Counted from the first letter of the stretch, positions 44,951 to 56,390 are shown. The stretch is 64,000 bases of DNA from Tritrichomonas musculus (GCA_039105265.1 JAPFFF010000006.1:806001-870000), one strand, 5' to 3'. Numbers and translations are program-made. Notes: generated from the sequence alone by a model not told the origin.

Positions 44951-46281
44951 TATTATAAGAGAAAATGTGCTTATAAACCCAGAAAAAGTTTAAAAAAACG
45001 CATTCAAAAAGTGGAAGGTATTTATGAAAAAGTTGTAACAAGTTTCGTTAAATATTCAATTTATTTGAATTAAAAAAAGCGTAAAAATTTAATGCGCAAA
45101 ATCGCTGAAAAAATATATAATATAGCGATTAAACTAAAAATATCAATCATTGAAATTTCAAGTATTAAGTAATTCAAAGAAAAAATAAAATTTGAGCCTC
45201 TGTCTCAATTTAATAAATAATCACACAAATTTTATTTTTTAAATATCTTCCTATTTTTTTAATAATAGCATTTCATATCTAAATATTCATTGTTTTACTA
45301 TAAATAAAAAATATTAAAATCATTTAAAACATCAATTAAAGCCTTTTTAATCATTCTCTGAAAATAAATTCAATTAAGATAGAAAAATTGTGAGAGTATT
45401 TTTATCTATTGAATTTTATAAAATTTTATAAAACTAATATATTCTAATAAAAAAAACGATTATTTGATAAATTATCCAAATATATATTAATAATATATTA
45501 TTAGGGTGTTCTTTTTTTGCATTGTTTTAAAGTAATATAAATTGTATCCTATATTGCACAAATAACTTAAATAAACTATCAATTTACCGGTGATTCTATA
45601 TTAATATATATTATAAATCAATGTATATTTCACCTTTATTATGCTAATAAACTTATCTTTAATTTTTCAAGACATTTTAATCTTAATAAGTATTTTCGCT
45701 TTTCTTGCATAAATAAGTGTGCATATATGACAATTTAAATATTGTTTTTTTCATTTGAAATTATTTTTAATTTACATATTTTAAATAATGATATTTTCAA
45801 ATTTGATTCACAAAACTGATATTTTTTTTTTGCTTTTTCTTTACTGAACAATTTGCTAATTGTATAAAAAATGAAAAAATAGGTTGCACTTATTTATTTA
45901 TAAATTATTTTTCTTTTTTTAAATAGATATAAAAATATTAAAAAAAAATAAGAAGATATTTTTTTCGAACCTTAGCTTATTCTATCTCTTTGCTATTACA
46001 ATTAAGCTAAATACTAAAAATAAGTTCATTTTTTTTTAATTTATATAAATAAAAACAATTATCAATAATCCTTTTTTTCTGAACTTTATTTTTAATAAAA
46101 CATTCAATTTCTTACCATGATGACCAACCATGTAAAACGGCAAACAAACTGTTAAACCGAAAAATCATTAAAATAAATGAAACATTGAGATATGTTTCAT
46201 TTATAAAACCAAATTTTCAAACGGTCAACTGTCAGATGAGACGATTCAAATGATTCATCAAAGTTTGATGGCAAACAGACG

Positions 46282-46546
46282 ATAATAATTTACAATATTA
46301 TACCTCTTCTATGCAAATGTTTTTAAATTTCTATCCATAAATGTTACAAAACAAATATTCAATTTATATCAAAGTTTGATATCATTCTTAAGAACGTTTA
46401 TACAATAGCAAACTGTAATAATTTACAATATTATACCCCTTCTATGCAAATGTTTTTAAATTTCTATCCATAAATGTTACAAAACAAATTTTCAATTTAT
46501 ATATAAATTATGATATCATACTCAAGAACGTTTATTCAATAAATCA
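46282..46546. repeat. Tandem duplication, 2 x ~133 bp
   Basis: A unit with TAATAATTTACAATATTATA, CTTCTATGCAAATG and AAGAACGTTTA occurs twice in tandem just downstream of the integrase gene, with few differences. Confidence 0.8.
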
Positions 46547-46624
46547 TTCAAATTTTAAATAAAATAATAATACAATATAATAAAATATAATAATTTTTGT
46601 TTTTTACGATTTTTATTAATTATT

Positions 46625-47497
46625 TCAGTAATAAATATAGCAAGCATCAGCTTGCCCCTCGTAATTAGGCATTGTTTGCCAAGCCTCTTCTGGCGTCATG
46701 TCGCGATTGGTAATTTCTTTTAATCCATGATGATGCCAAACTGTATTATATTCTTGTATCAGAGAATCAAGATATTCTCCACGTAATCGTTTTTCTTTTG
46801 GCTTTGTATTTTCTAAAGTTTGCCAGAATCTTTCAATCTTGCCATTTTCCTCTGGTGTATATGGTGTAACACAATGGCATTGAATCTTTCTGGTTTTCAG
46901 TGCATTTTTAAAAGTTTTTCCTACAAACTCTTTTCCATTATCTATAATAATGGTCTTTGGTTTATTGCATTTATCTAATGCATTGATTAATGATTCCGCA
47001 GTTAACTCCATTGTTTTCTGTTCCAGGAGTTCATAATGTACTATTTTGCGTGATCTATCATCAATGTAAGCAATTAAGTAGTATTGCTTGAAATCTTCAT
47101 CTAAATATTTTTCAGTAAAGTGGAGGTCAGTATGCCAGGCTTGGCCTGCGTATTTAGCTACGTATCTCTGGTCATGTATTTGTGGTGCATGATATTCAGC
47201 ACCTCTTGTATAAAGATCATCATAATCGTATATTTTTCTTGTCTTCCATTCGGTTAACGTCTTTGGAGCATTGATTTTTTTTTGAGATACTTGATACATA
47301 CGTTGGTATCCTACGTTAAAGTTGAGTTTGTAATTATTTACAAAATCTAATTCTGATTGAAATATCATACAAGGAGGTCTACCTTTGTATATTTGTGGAT
47401 CATCATTAAGTGCTGGGTAGAGTCTCCTTGCTAAGTCATTTCCAACTCCATATTCTTGTTTTATATGGCGAATAGAGATTCTTTCTTTTCCATTCAT
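46625..47497 (-). CDS. Retroviral-type DDE integrase (rve core)
   Basis: A 290-residue integrase that would join element ends to target DNA. Residues 1-115 form an N-terminal region with a helix-turn-helix look (RHIKQEYGVGNDLARRLYPA). The rve core spans ~115-245, with D124 in QAWHTDLHFTEKY, D186 in IIIDNGKEFVG and E222 in YTPEENGKIERFWQ. The spacing is exactly 35 residues between the last two. There is no chromodomain and no zinc-binding HHCC is obvious. The tail (WHHHGLKEITNRDMTPEEAW) is typical of integrases of Polintons, Ginger elements and LTR elements. The ATG follows TTTTATTTCAG. It is the only gene recognised in its element. Confidence 0.88.
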   Translation of the reverse strand: MNGKERISIRHIKQEYGVGNDLARRLYPALNDDPQIYKGRPPCMIFQSELDFVNNYKLNFNVGYQRMYQVSQKKINAPKTLTEWKTRKIYDYDDLYTRGAEYHAPQIHDQRYVAKYAGQAWHTDLHFTEKYLDEDFKQYYLIAYIDDRSRKIVHYELLEQKTMELTAESLINALDKCNKPKTIIIDNGKEFVGKTFKNALKTRKIQCHCVTPYTPEENGKIERFWQTLENTKPKEKRLRGEYLDSLIQEYNTVWHHHGLKEITNRDMTPEEAWQTMPNYEGQADACYIYY

Positions 47498-49547
47498 CTG
47501 AAATAAAAGACGTTAATGGTTAACATATCATATGTTAATAAAAATACGTTATTAGAAAATACGTTAAAATAATTTTTTACTATAATTCATTAAAGAATTA
47601 TTTTGGAAAATAATTTTTTAATATATGAAATTAAAGTAATAAATATATTATACTAAATTTAGATTCTAATCATATTGATAACTGTTTGCAAACAATTTTA
47701 AATTGCACAATATAGAAAATTATTCCAAAAGAGTAACATAATATTAAAGAGTGAATTCTTTGGATTTATATCGTGTAATTTGTATTTGCTTTAGTACAAC
47801 AAATAAGCACAATTTGCGTCACAATCATTATAATATCACTCATGTTGGTTCATCTAGATAATGTATTTGTTAACAATTGTACTTAATGAAGATACAATAG
47901 TAAAATAAACGGAAATTACTAAATATAGCAGCTTTTATAGCAGCAATAACAGTAAAACTAATGTATTAATCACATCAAACTATTCTCAAAGTATTTATTC
48001 TTGTTATTTATGTGGTTTTATTAGGAGATCTTTGAAATATTGCACTTTTCAAATCAGATATTGTACTTTTCAAATTAACTGATTTGTTTTACATGCATCA
48101 TTATGATTATTCAATGGACAAACGTAATGGAACTAATGAGTTAAACTGAAACAAATGCAATGAAACTAATGTTAAACTAGATGATGTACCTAGAGACTAA
48201 TTCTCTAATATTCATTAAATATTTCAGCATATTCAATATTGACATTTTAAATCTCAAAAGATGAGGATATATTAAAAAGTATGATTAATTGAGCGATTAG
48301 TTTTTTTTAATATATCTATAAGAAAACACTCATGGTGCTGGAAGTTAATAAGAATGATACACGTAATATTTTCAAAATTAATGAAGGCAGCTTTCATTAC
48401 AACTAGTATCATAAAATTCTTATTGGGATAGCGCATTGAATGATATAGGTAATCGGATCAAGTTGATAGTAGTATACGCTTGCTCCAGGATTGAAAATCC
48501 ACTCCCAAAGCCTTCTGAGCTATGCTCAGGTATACTAAAAAATTACATAATCATTAACAAACCTTAAAGTTCAATCTGATATAATTATTTTTTTTTTTTT
48601 GACTATAAAATGACTTCTTTCCAATAAAAGATTTCGAAGACCATTATGAAATAATGACAACTTATCCATTTCATCTGAGACATAAAGAAACGAACATCGC
48701 ATATGGAGGAATATATTCTGAAAAATATTGAATGTTGATGACATACCAATAAAAGAAATCATGTTAATCTACACAGACTAATAGCCAAACAATTTCTTCC
48801 GGACTACTCAAAAATAAAACCTATATCTCATTAAAATGGTGATATATTTGATAACAATTTAGACAACTTAACATATAAACATTCAGAAGTAAACAAAAAG
48901 TTTTTCATAGGAAAGAAAAAAATGCTTTTCTTAAAAACTAAACATTTACACTAACATAAATCATCAAACTATAAAATTAATAACCTATACAAACATCAAA
49001 AAATATTTTTGGCTAATAACATACTCTAACACATACTCTAATAACTTACCTTAACATATACTCCAATGAATATATCGAGATAGTTAATATTTACCACTTA
49101 TGTTTTAAGTATGCAGTTTATCGATATATCCAATTAATTAGTTTTATTTTAATTCATAAATTATTTTATTTATAATAAATAGTTTTCATTTCAATCTGTT
49201 GATGCTAACGAAATCATGACATTATCCTCAACACCCTTACCAGAAAGATTTGTTCATGAATTTCATCTCTATTAAATTTTACATCATTTGGAATATATCA
49301 AATAATGTGTTATTTACTTTCATCATCTTTAAATATACAAAATAGACATTCTTTATTTCATTTCACTCAAAAAGTTTTCTTGGGATATTTTGAAATCTGA
49401 AAAATGTTTTTGGAATAGAACTAATAAAATTGTTATCAAAATATATTCAAAAATTGATCTTTGTATATATTTGTAATTTTCAAATTGATTTTTTCAATGA
49501 ATAATAATTTTAAAGATACAAATATAAAAATAAATTTAGATATTATT
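47498..49547. other. Gene-free core of the integrase element
   Basis: About 2 kb without an open frame I can support or a match to known element genes. It contains a TTCTGAGCTATGCTCAGGTA hairpin-like motif near 48508. Composition is slightly less extreme than in the arms. Confidence 0.4.
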
Positions 49548-50647
49548 TAATATATAAATTAAAAAAAAAAATGAACTTATTTTTAGTATTTAGCTTAATT
49601 GTAATAGCAAAGAGATAGAATAAGCTAAGGTTCGAAAAAAATATCTTCTTATTTTTTTTTAATATTTTTATATCTATTTAAAAAAAGAAAAATAATTTAT
49701 AAATAAATAAGTGCAACCTATTTTTTCATTTTTTATACAATTAGCAAATTGTTCAGTAAAGAAAAAGCAAAAAAAAATATCAGTTTTGTGAATCAAATTT
49801 GAAAATATCATTATTTAAAATATGTAAATTAAAAATAATTTCAAATGAAAAAAACAATATTTAAATTGTCATATATGCACACTTATTTATGCAAGAAAAG
49901 CGAAAATACTTATTAAGATTAAAATGTCTTGAAAAATTAAAGATAAGTTTATTAGCATAATAAAGGTGAAATATACATTGATTTATAATATATATTAATA
50001 TAGAATCACCGGTAAATTGATAGTTTATTTAAGTTATTTGTGCAATATAGGATACAATTTATATTACTTTAAAACAATGCAAAAAAAGAACACCCTAATA
50101 ATATATTATTAATATATATTTGGATAATTTATCAAATAATCGTTTTTTTTATTAGAATATATTAGTTTTATAAAATTTTATAAAATTCAATAGATAAAAA
50201 TACTCTCACAATTTTTCTATCTTAATTGAATTTATTTTCAGAGAATGATTAAAAAGGCTTTAATTGATGTTTTAAATGATTTTAATATTTTTTATTTATA
50301 GTAAAACAATGAATATTTAGATATGAAATGCTATTATTAAAAAAATAGGAAGATATTTAAAAAATAAAATTTGTGTGATTATTTATTAAATTGAGACAGA
50401 GGCTCAAATTTTATTTTTTCTTTGAATTACTTAATACTTGAAATTTCAATGATTGATATTTTTAGTTTAATCGCTATATTATATATTTTTTCAGCGATTT
50501 TGCGCATTAAATTTTTACGCTTTTTTTAATTCAAATAAATTGAATATTTAACGAAACTTGTTACAACTTTTTCATAAATACCTTCCACTTTTTGAATGCG
50601 TTTTTTTAAACTTTTTCTGGGTTTATAAGCACATTTTCTCTTATAAT

Positions 50648-51623
50648 AGAGCTGTGCGTATTCAACCCACTTATTATTGAAAAAGTTTGTTATATTACGA
50701 AAAAGTTTGTTATAATGAATAAATATTTATTCGAATAAATATCATTTATATTAGAATAAATATTTTTTTATAGAAAAAGTGACTTTTTCATAATAAAAAT
50801 TTGTTTTATGATAAAAAATACTTATTCGGAAAAACAGACTTATTCGGAAATTAATTTCAAAACTTTTTGAATTAAGACGTTAAGATAATATCAAAGACGT
50901 TAAAATAACTAAAACTTCATTTTTTAATTTGTTTTTTTTCACAATTCGAAGCTTTAATCAATATATTATAAATTGAACAAACTTCTATTAACGCAAGTCT
51001 ATCAAATCGCGTAGTTGACGAAAAAATTTTCAATATTATTGCAAATATTCTTTATTTTTATATCTTTGCATTTTACTCGAAAAAATGATTAATATTATTA
51101 ATATGTATTACCTTTTTATTAACATAATTCTTTCAAATCGCGTACTTGACAAAAAATTTTGAATATTATTGCAAATATTCTTTATTTTTATATCTTTGCA
51201 TTTTACTCGAAAAAATGATTAATATTATTAATATGTATTACCTTTTTATTAACATAATTCTTTCAAATCGCGTACTTGACAAAAAATTTTGATTATTATT
51301 GCAAATATTCTTTATTTTTATATCTTTGCATTTTACTCGAAAAAATGATTAATATTATTAATATGTATCTACTTTTTCAGAGAATTAGATATTTATAAAT
51401 TTCTATATATATATATCATGTTTAAATAAATAATTTTTTGGAAAATAACATATGTTTTCTTGAATAAGTAATTTTATTTAAATTAAAATATGTTTTTCCG
51501 AAATTTAGACTTATTCTGAATAACAGACTTATTCGGAAATAAAAAACTTATATTATGAAAAAGTGTACTTATATCAGAAAAAGTTTTTTTTTCTCCAAAA
51601 AAAAGTTTTTCACGCGGGGCTCT
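50648..51623. mobile_element. Non-autonomous element with AGAGC...GCTCT ends
   Basis: AGAGCTGTGCGTA at 50648 is mirrored by CACGCGGGGCTCT at 51623 (short, imperfect). The interior is full of TTATTCGGAA and AAAAAGTTTGTTAT motifs and a three-copy 130-bp tandem repeat. It adjoins the right end of the integrase element inside the split MITE. The end sequence is similar in style to the element at 8576-9530. Confidence 0.5.
51003..51367. repeat. Tandem repeat, 3 x ~130 bp
   Basis: Units begin CAAATCGCGTA at 51003, 51134 and 51264. They include GCATTTTACTCGAAAAAATG, followed by ATTAATATTATTAATATG. Copies two and three are nearly identical. Confidence 0.88.
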
Positions 51624-51967
51624 AATATATATTAAATTTTTCAACTGTATAATTTTTTAAAAAATATTTTTTATATAACATGTCTTTTCTTTTTCTTAAA
51701 GTGTCAAAAAGTTTGATATATTGAGAAAATTTACACTTTTCGGACAAAATCCTCTCAATCTTATTTATTATAATATTGATATATGAACTTATTTTGACTT
51801 GTTTTTTGGAATTAAATCATAAAAAAATCAACTCTTTTTTTATCATAAAAAAGTCTTCGAATTGAATAGGAGTGATTGAAAAAAAATTGAGAGCATTTTG
51901 TCTGAAAAGTGCAACTTTTTTGATATACCAAAAGTTTTGCAGTTACTAAACGTATGAGAATTGTACC
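51624..51967. repeat. GGTAC-family TTAA MITE, second part of a split copy
   Basis: The continuation of the MITE begun at 44813, ending TATGAGAATTGTACC at 51967 followed by TTAA (51968-51971). It is itself interrupted by a 215-bp MITE. Confidence 0.8.
51715..51929. repeat. 215-bp MITE related to the MULE ends
   Basis: Inverted ends of about 43 bp include TACACTTTTCGGACAAAATC and its inverted partner TTTTGTCTGAAAAGTGCAAC. An 8-bp duplication AAAAGTTT flanks it (51707-51714 and 51930-51937). The ends resemble those of the MULE at 23016-27514 (GCACTTTTCCGAGATTTTGT). Confidence 0.8.
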
Positions 51968-51971
51968 TTAA

Positions 51972-52277
51972 AAAATAAATTATTTGGTGCTCTTTTTTTA
52001 GAAATACAAATTTGAATTGTTTATTTTCTCATATTCAATTTTAAAATCAATAAACAATTATACATTAATTATACATTATTTTATCTGCATAAATAAATAT
52101 CTCAATTTGAAATAAATTGGTTAACCAAAGGTAGTTCTCGCACCTCTGAAGTTAATATCTTTATATATACTTTTTTTTACAGTAAACAATGGAAATGATT
52201 ATGTTCATTTTTAATTTCTTTTAAATCATCGCGCAAATCTGCCTAGTATTTTTGTTAAAAAAAATTAAATCCTAATA

Positions 52278-52301
<24 letters not shown>
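51972..52301. other. Spacer ending in a poly(T) tract
   Basis: No gene. T-run 52278-52301 abuts the stop codon of the minus-strand gene that follows. Confidence 0.5.
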
Positions 52302-52308
<7 letters not shown>

Positions 52309-52916
52309 CTAAGTTCATCCATTAACTTGTTATAATCTTCTTTTATATCTTTAATGCTTTCATTCGAGTCTTCTTCGTAGTCTCGCTTGTCTTCTTTAAG
52401 ATTTTCTAACCTTTTAAAAGCATCACTTAGAGGTAAGAACTCGTCTATCATTATTGGAGATTGAGAATCAGTAAATTTAGTTAAAATTGCTACTTGGTTT
52501 GGAACAAAACAAAAAGCTTCTGATCTCAATAAAAAACTAAAAATTTGATTGCAATCAGAAAACTCTCTGGCAATTTCTTTAATCCAGCCAAATTCTAATG
52601 TCGATATTTGAATAGGTGATGGTACCTGACAAAACTGAGTAGAATAGGTTAAATATATACCAAAAAAGCCACCTTTTTTCTCAATTATAGTTTTTTTTGG
52701 ATAACAATATCCAATAAAAGTTGATATTGAAGTTTGACAAGAGCCAAATATAAACTGGCGAAAAGATCCAAATGAATGTAATTTTGATATGTTATTGTTT
52801 TTCCATATTTCCAAAAAACTTTCGAATGTGTCCCATCCTTTTTCTACAAATAATTGCATCATTGTTTGAGCGAGATAAATTTGCTTATAAGAATGTTTTA
52901 TTTTATAGGTTGACAT
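52302..52916 (-). CDS. Probable SNAPc subunit 1 (SNAP43-like)
   Basis: This 204-residue protein shows the pattern of the SNAP43 family, the subunit of the snRNA-activating protein complex that binds the proximal sequence element of snRNA genes. Residues ~15-55 read MMQLFVEKGWDTFESFLEIW, matching the family start (F..W..F). Residues ~82-118 read GGFFGIYLTYSTQFCQVPSP followed by IQISTLEFGWIKEI, matching the core GGLY-LY-LY-TQ..P...I....W. Residues 126-140 (FSFLLRSEAFCFVPN) match the closing LR.E.AF...P. The tail from 160 is acidic and helical. Identification is by pattern memory and tentative in detail. On the coding strand about 24 A follow the stop immediately, which is unusual and could mark a retrocopy or a slipped homopolymer. 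No Inr is obvious upstream. Confidence 0.6.
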
Positions 52917-53093
52917 TGTAGTATTTTTTGTGAAAAAAAAAATAATAATAAATGCGCATTATAAAAATCAAATTATTAAATTTATTGTTGGATATAAAGC
53001 ATTTTTTATATCATTATAGCCAAAACGTGATGTGAAAAAAATTTAATGAGAGGTGGGGGAGCCAAAAATAACGTATTTTTTTTTTTTTTTTTA
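52917..53093. other. Upstream region of the SNAP43-like gene
   Basis: AT-rich, with a T-run at about 53075-53092. No strong promoter motif. Confidence 0.35.
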
Positions 53094-53201
53094 GGGCGTC
53101 CGTCCTAAAAATGTTGTAAACTTGTTAATATTGAATAAACTCATAGAATACATCTTTCAATACTTCCCAATTATGAAAAAGTTTAGGTAAAGTAAAGTTC
53201 A

Positions 53202-54667
53202 AAACCCCCTAACAATAAAAAAACCCCCTAACTTTTTTAAAATTTGAGAGAGGTATTCATGTAGGGAATTCGTCGATAAAATTTTAAATAAAGCATCATA
53301 TATTTTTAGATATTTTATAATTGGATTATATAATGATTTGTATAATTCTTTGTACCTCCATTTTCAAGATATGAATTTAATATATTTTTGTGAGTATAAA
53401 TAACTTTACTTCTGAAATTTTATAATTTCAATATAAATATAAAAATATAATTATTTATTAATAAATATGCATTATATGCGCTTATTAATATTCAAATTAG
53501 TTAATAAATATATTATATGTTTATATATAAAATTAATATACATTTTCAAATCTTATAATTAAGAAATATATAGATTAGATTTAATTATTTTTCAATATTT
53601 TAGGAACGATCATTTTATACAAATTAATAAATAATCAATTGAATTTATAATCATCCTTTTTTTGAAAAAAAAATTTATTCTCTCAATATTTTATTACAAT
53701 TTTATTAAAATTTAATAAACATAGAAACTTTTCATAAGAATTGAATCAAATAATCGTAAAAAATTATAATTTTATAACTAATATTTTGCGTTTTATAATT
53801 AATGAACTATGATTTTTTTTATTTTTTATTAATATTCAATGTAATTAAATTATTGTTACCAAAGAAAATTGAAGAAAACATAAATTTTTAAAAAAAGTTT
53901 TTCTCATTTTTGTGATTTTGGCATTTTGCACCAATAAAATTTATAATATAAAGTAAAATCAACATTTCTCAAAAATGAGCGCATAACCAATATATTCCAT
54001 TCTCAACTGAATAATTCAGATTAAGCCAAAACATATACATAAAATATATAAAAATTTAACGAGCGAATTTTTAAATATTCTACTTTTTTGCCAAAAAAAT
54101 CATTTTCAAATTCTAAAGTCTTCATTATTTTTACATATAAAACAAAGAACAAAATTTTAAATCTCACAATAAATTATAGTATTAATAAATTACATTTATT
54201 TTTTTAAATATATGGCATATATTTTAAATTGAGTAAAAATATCAAGATATTAGAAAAAAAAATTTTAACATTATTTTTTCAAAAAAGCATGCTTAATACA
54301 ATCTCCACAGGCAAGAAATTCGTTTCTCTTAATCTGAGTCTTCAAAACTTTAAAGTGGCTGAAAAAATGCAATTTTAAAAATTATCAAAGACGTTAAGTC
54401 ACCTCACATGAATACCTCTAATTTGAGAGAAAACTTTTTATAGATCAATAAATATTCATTTATTTTAATATATTTAATAATGTATTCAATATTATTTATG
54501 TATTATAATTCAGAAGCCCTGATTTTAACTTTACAAAATCCCCTAACTTTTTTCCATATTTAAATTTAAATTCAAAAGAAAGTACTTTTTGCCATCAAAA
54601 AAGGCTAATTTGAGAGGGAAAAATGGTCAAAAAAAGTTAGGGGGTTGTTGAAAAAGTTAGGGGGTTT
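53202..54667. repeat. Inverted CCCCCTAAC/GTTAGGGGG repeat pair
   Basis: AACCCCCTAACAATAAAAAA plus CCCCCTAACTTTTTT on the left is mirrored by AAAAAAGTTAGGGGG, TTGTTGAAAAA and GTTAGGGGGTTT on the right. A further CCCCTAACTTTTTT is at 54532. The ~1.4 kb between is gene-free. It may be a separate nested element. Confidence 0.6.
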
Positions 54668-54767
54668 ATTCCTTTTCTTTAAAAAATGATGATATTTGTC
54701 CTAAACGATCAAAAAACAATTATTTTTTGAGACCGATAAAATTTTACGAAAAATAATTTTGAATTAA

Positions 54768-55007
54768 GGTACAAATCCAGTACGTTTAGTAACCGCAATT
54801 TTTTTTGACATTCTCAAAGAATATGATGACATGTTAAATAAAAAACGATTATTTTCATCAATTTCATATAACATGTCATGATGTTTATTTAAATTGTAAA
54901 ATAAGTGTCAAAAACAAACCTAGTCAATTTAAACTTTTTCAGAGACATGCAACTATTCAAATAATAAACGTTCTCCTATTCAAAAAATAACGTACTGGAT
55001 TTGTACC
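54768..55007. repeat. TTAA-flanked MITE, GGTAC family, second intact copy
   Basis: GGTACAAATCCAGTACGTTT to AACGTACTGGATTTGTACC, flanked by TTAA at 54764-54767 and 55008-55011. It is 240 bp, alignable with 16965-17202 but clearly diverged, a different subfamily. Confidence 0.85.
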
Positions 55008-55341
55008 TTAAAATGCAAAAATAATGAATAAAAATATTTTTTTTAATATATCATCAATCTATAAATAATAGACATTTTATTTTCTTCAAAATATAATTGA
55101 TTCTTCAACTTTTTTTACTCTAAAAAAGTTTAAAATATTTGAGAAATCTCATTGAATTCTGATCATTGAATTGGACGTACGCCCTTAAAAAAAAAAACAA
55201 TTTTAACAGTATAAAAAAAGATTTATTTCTTGTTATTGGAAGAATAAGTATGAAAACTTATTTTATTTTATCAGTATATCTTATGCTTAACTTGATTAAA
55301 TATGAAGTTCTTATTTATCATTAAAATGTATTTATCTCGAT

Positions 55342-55539
55342 CAGGGATGGAAATCGAGTACGAGTAAAGAAAAGCTACTCGAAAATTTTTCTTACTCGAG
55401 TAAGCCTCGTACTCTATATTACTCGAGTAAACTCGAGTAAAAAAACCGTTTTTAAATTTATTTTTACTCGTCTTTACTCATGCTATTCAATTATAACTTA
55501 TTTACTCGAGTTTACTCGTAATCACTGGTTCGACTCCCA

Positions 55540-55570
<31 letters not shown>

Positions 55571-56089
55571 AAAATAGTTTTTAGAATACATTTCAAAAGC
55601 TTTTTTATTTATTTACTATACAAATGATAAATACTAAAAAAAAAAAGATTTTAATTACTTATTGATGGTATTCTTAAATACAATAAATATAATTCCAAAT
55701 TGAATTAAAGCAATCTTTTTACAAACTTTACTTTGGTTTATTAAATTTATGAATAAAATGATTGTATATGACACAAAATTTCATTAAAACATATATATTT
55801 ACATTTGAACATAAATTATTTTGATTTATTTAAATAACCAAAAGTAGATAAGAAATAAAAATATTTTAAATAAGATAAATAAGCTTTTTATTTTATACAA
55901 AAATACTTTATTATTAAATAATCAATTTTACTCAGAGTAATTGACAGAAAATACTCGAAAATGATGAAATGTGAATTAAAAAATTTCACTCTCGAGTAGA
56001 CGGTTTACTCGAACATTTTCCCGAGTAAATTTCGAGTAGAAACCGTTTATTTACCCGAGTTTACTCGAGTTACTCTTTTACCATCCCTG
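55342..56089. repeat. hAT-type MITE, uninterrupted copy (748 bp)
   Basis: CAGGGATGGAAATCGAGTAC to GAGTTACTCTTTTACCATCCCTG-type end, with 8-bp duplication ATCTCGAT on both sides (55334-55341 and 56090-56097). Both ends carry many ACTCGAGTAA repeats. GGTTCGACTCC (55527-55537), a tRNA B-box-like motif, is followed by a run of about 27 T. No coding capacity. Confidence 0.92.
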
Positions 56090-56097
56090 ATCTCGAT

Positions 56098-56390
56098 ATA
56101 AAAATTAGTTATAATGAAAATTATAATATATTTATTATATAAAAACAATTTTAAAAATTATTTTTTATTCAAATACTATTATTAATAATTTTTAAATGAA
56201 AAAAATTATATATAAAAATTTCATGTGTAGTGATTTACGAAATTCTTCTCAAAGATAAAAGAAAATCTAGTTTTGACGAATCAAATAAAAATAGTAATAT
56301 TTAAATAAAATAATATTAAAAATATGAAAAATAAAACGTTGGCCAATTCCAAACTGAGAACAAATTAACTATGATGATTGTTTTTCTGAG
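56098..56390. other. Short AT-rich spacer between two hAT-type MITEs
   Basis: Nothing recognisable. Confidence 0.4.

Larger units (their letters stand above)
44951..50649. mobile_element. Integrase-encoding element with 1.1 kb inverted repeats
   Basis: TATTATAAGAGAAAATGTGC at 44951 is mirrored to 50649, and the two arms match almost base for base for about 1.1 kb (to ~46056 and from ~49548). The 3.5 kb core has one gene, a DDE integrase on the minus strand, a 2 x 133-bp duplication, and about 2 kb with no recognisable gene. Long inverted repeats plus a retroviral-type integrase recall Polintons/Mavericks, but no polymerase, capsid, ATPase or protease is seen and 5.7 kb is far too short. It may be a reduced derivative, or a Ginger-like transposon. 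The integrase gene looks whole. The near-identity of the arms suggests a young insertion. Confidence 0.75.
53094..55184. mobile_element. Non-autonomous element with GGGCGTCCGTCC ends
   Basis: GGGCGTCCGTCC at 53094 is mirrored by GGACGTACGCCC ending at 55184, with TTAA on the right side and TTTA on the left. It holds no gene. Inside lie a pair of inverted CCCCCTAAC blocks (53202-54667) and the intact GGTAC-family MITE at 54768-55007. Confidence 0.55.

Noticed and set aside
47498-47512. 3' splice site (TTTTATTTCAG before the integrase ATG)
   Set aside because: A short AT-rich match without a 5' site or the usual trichomonad branch motif. The gene is complete without an intron.
53202-54667. Telomere-like TTAGGGGG motifs
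   Set aside because: Only two or three copies on each side, in inverted orientation at element ends. No array.
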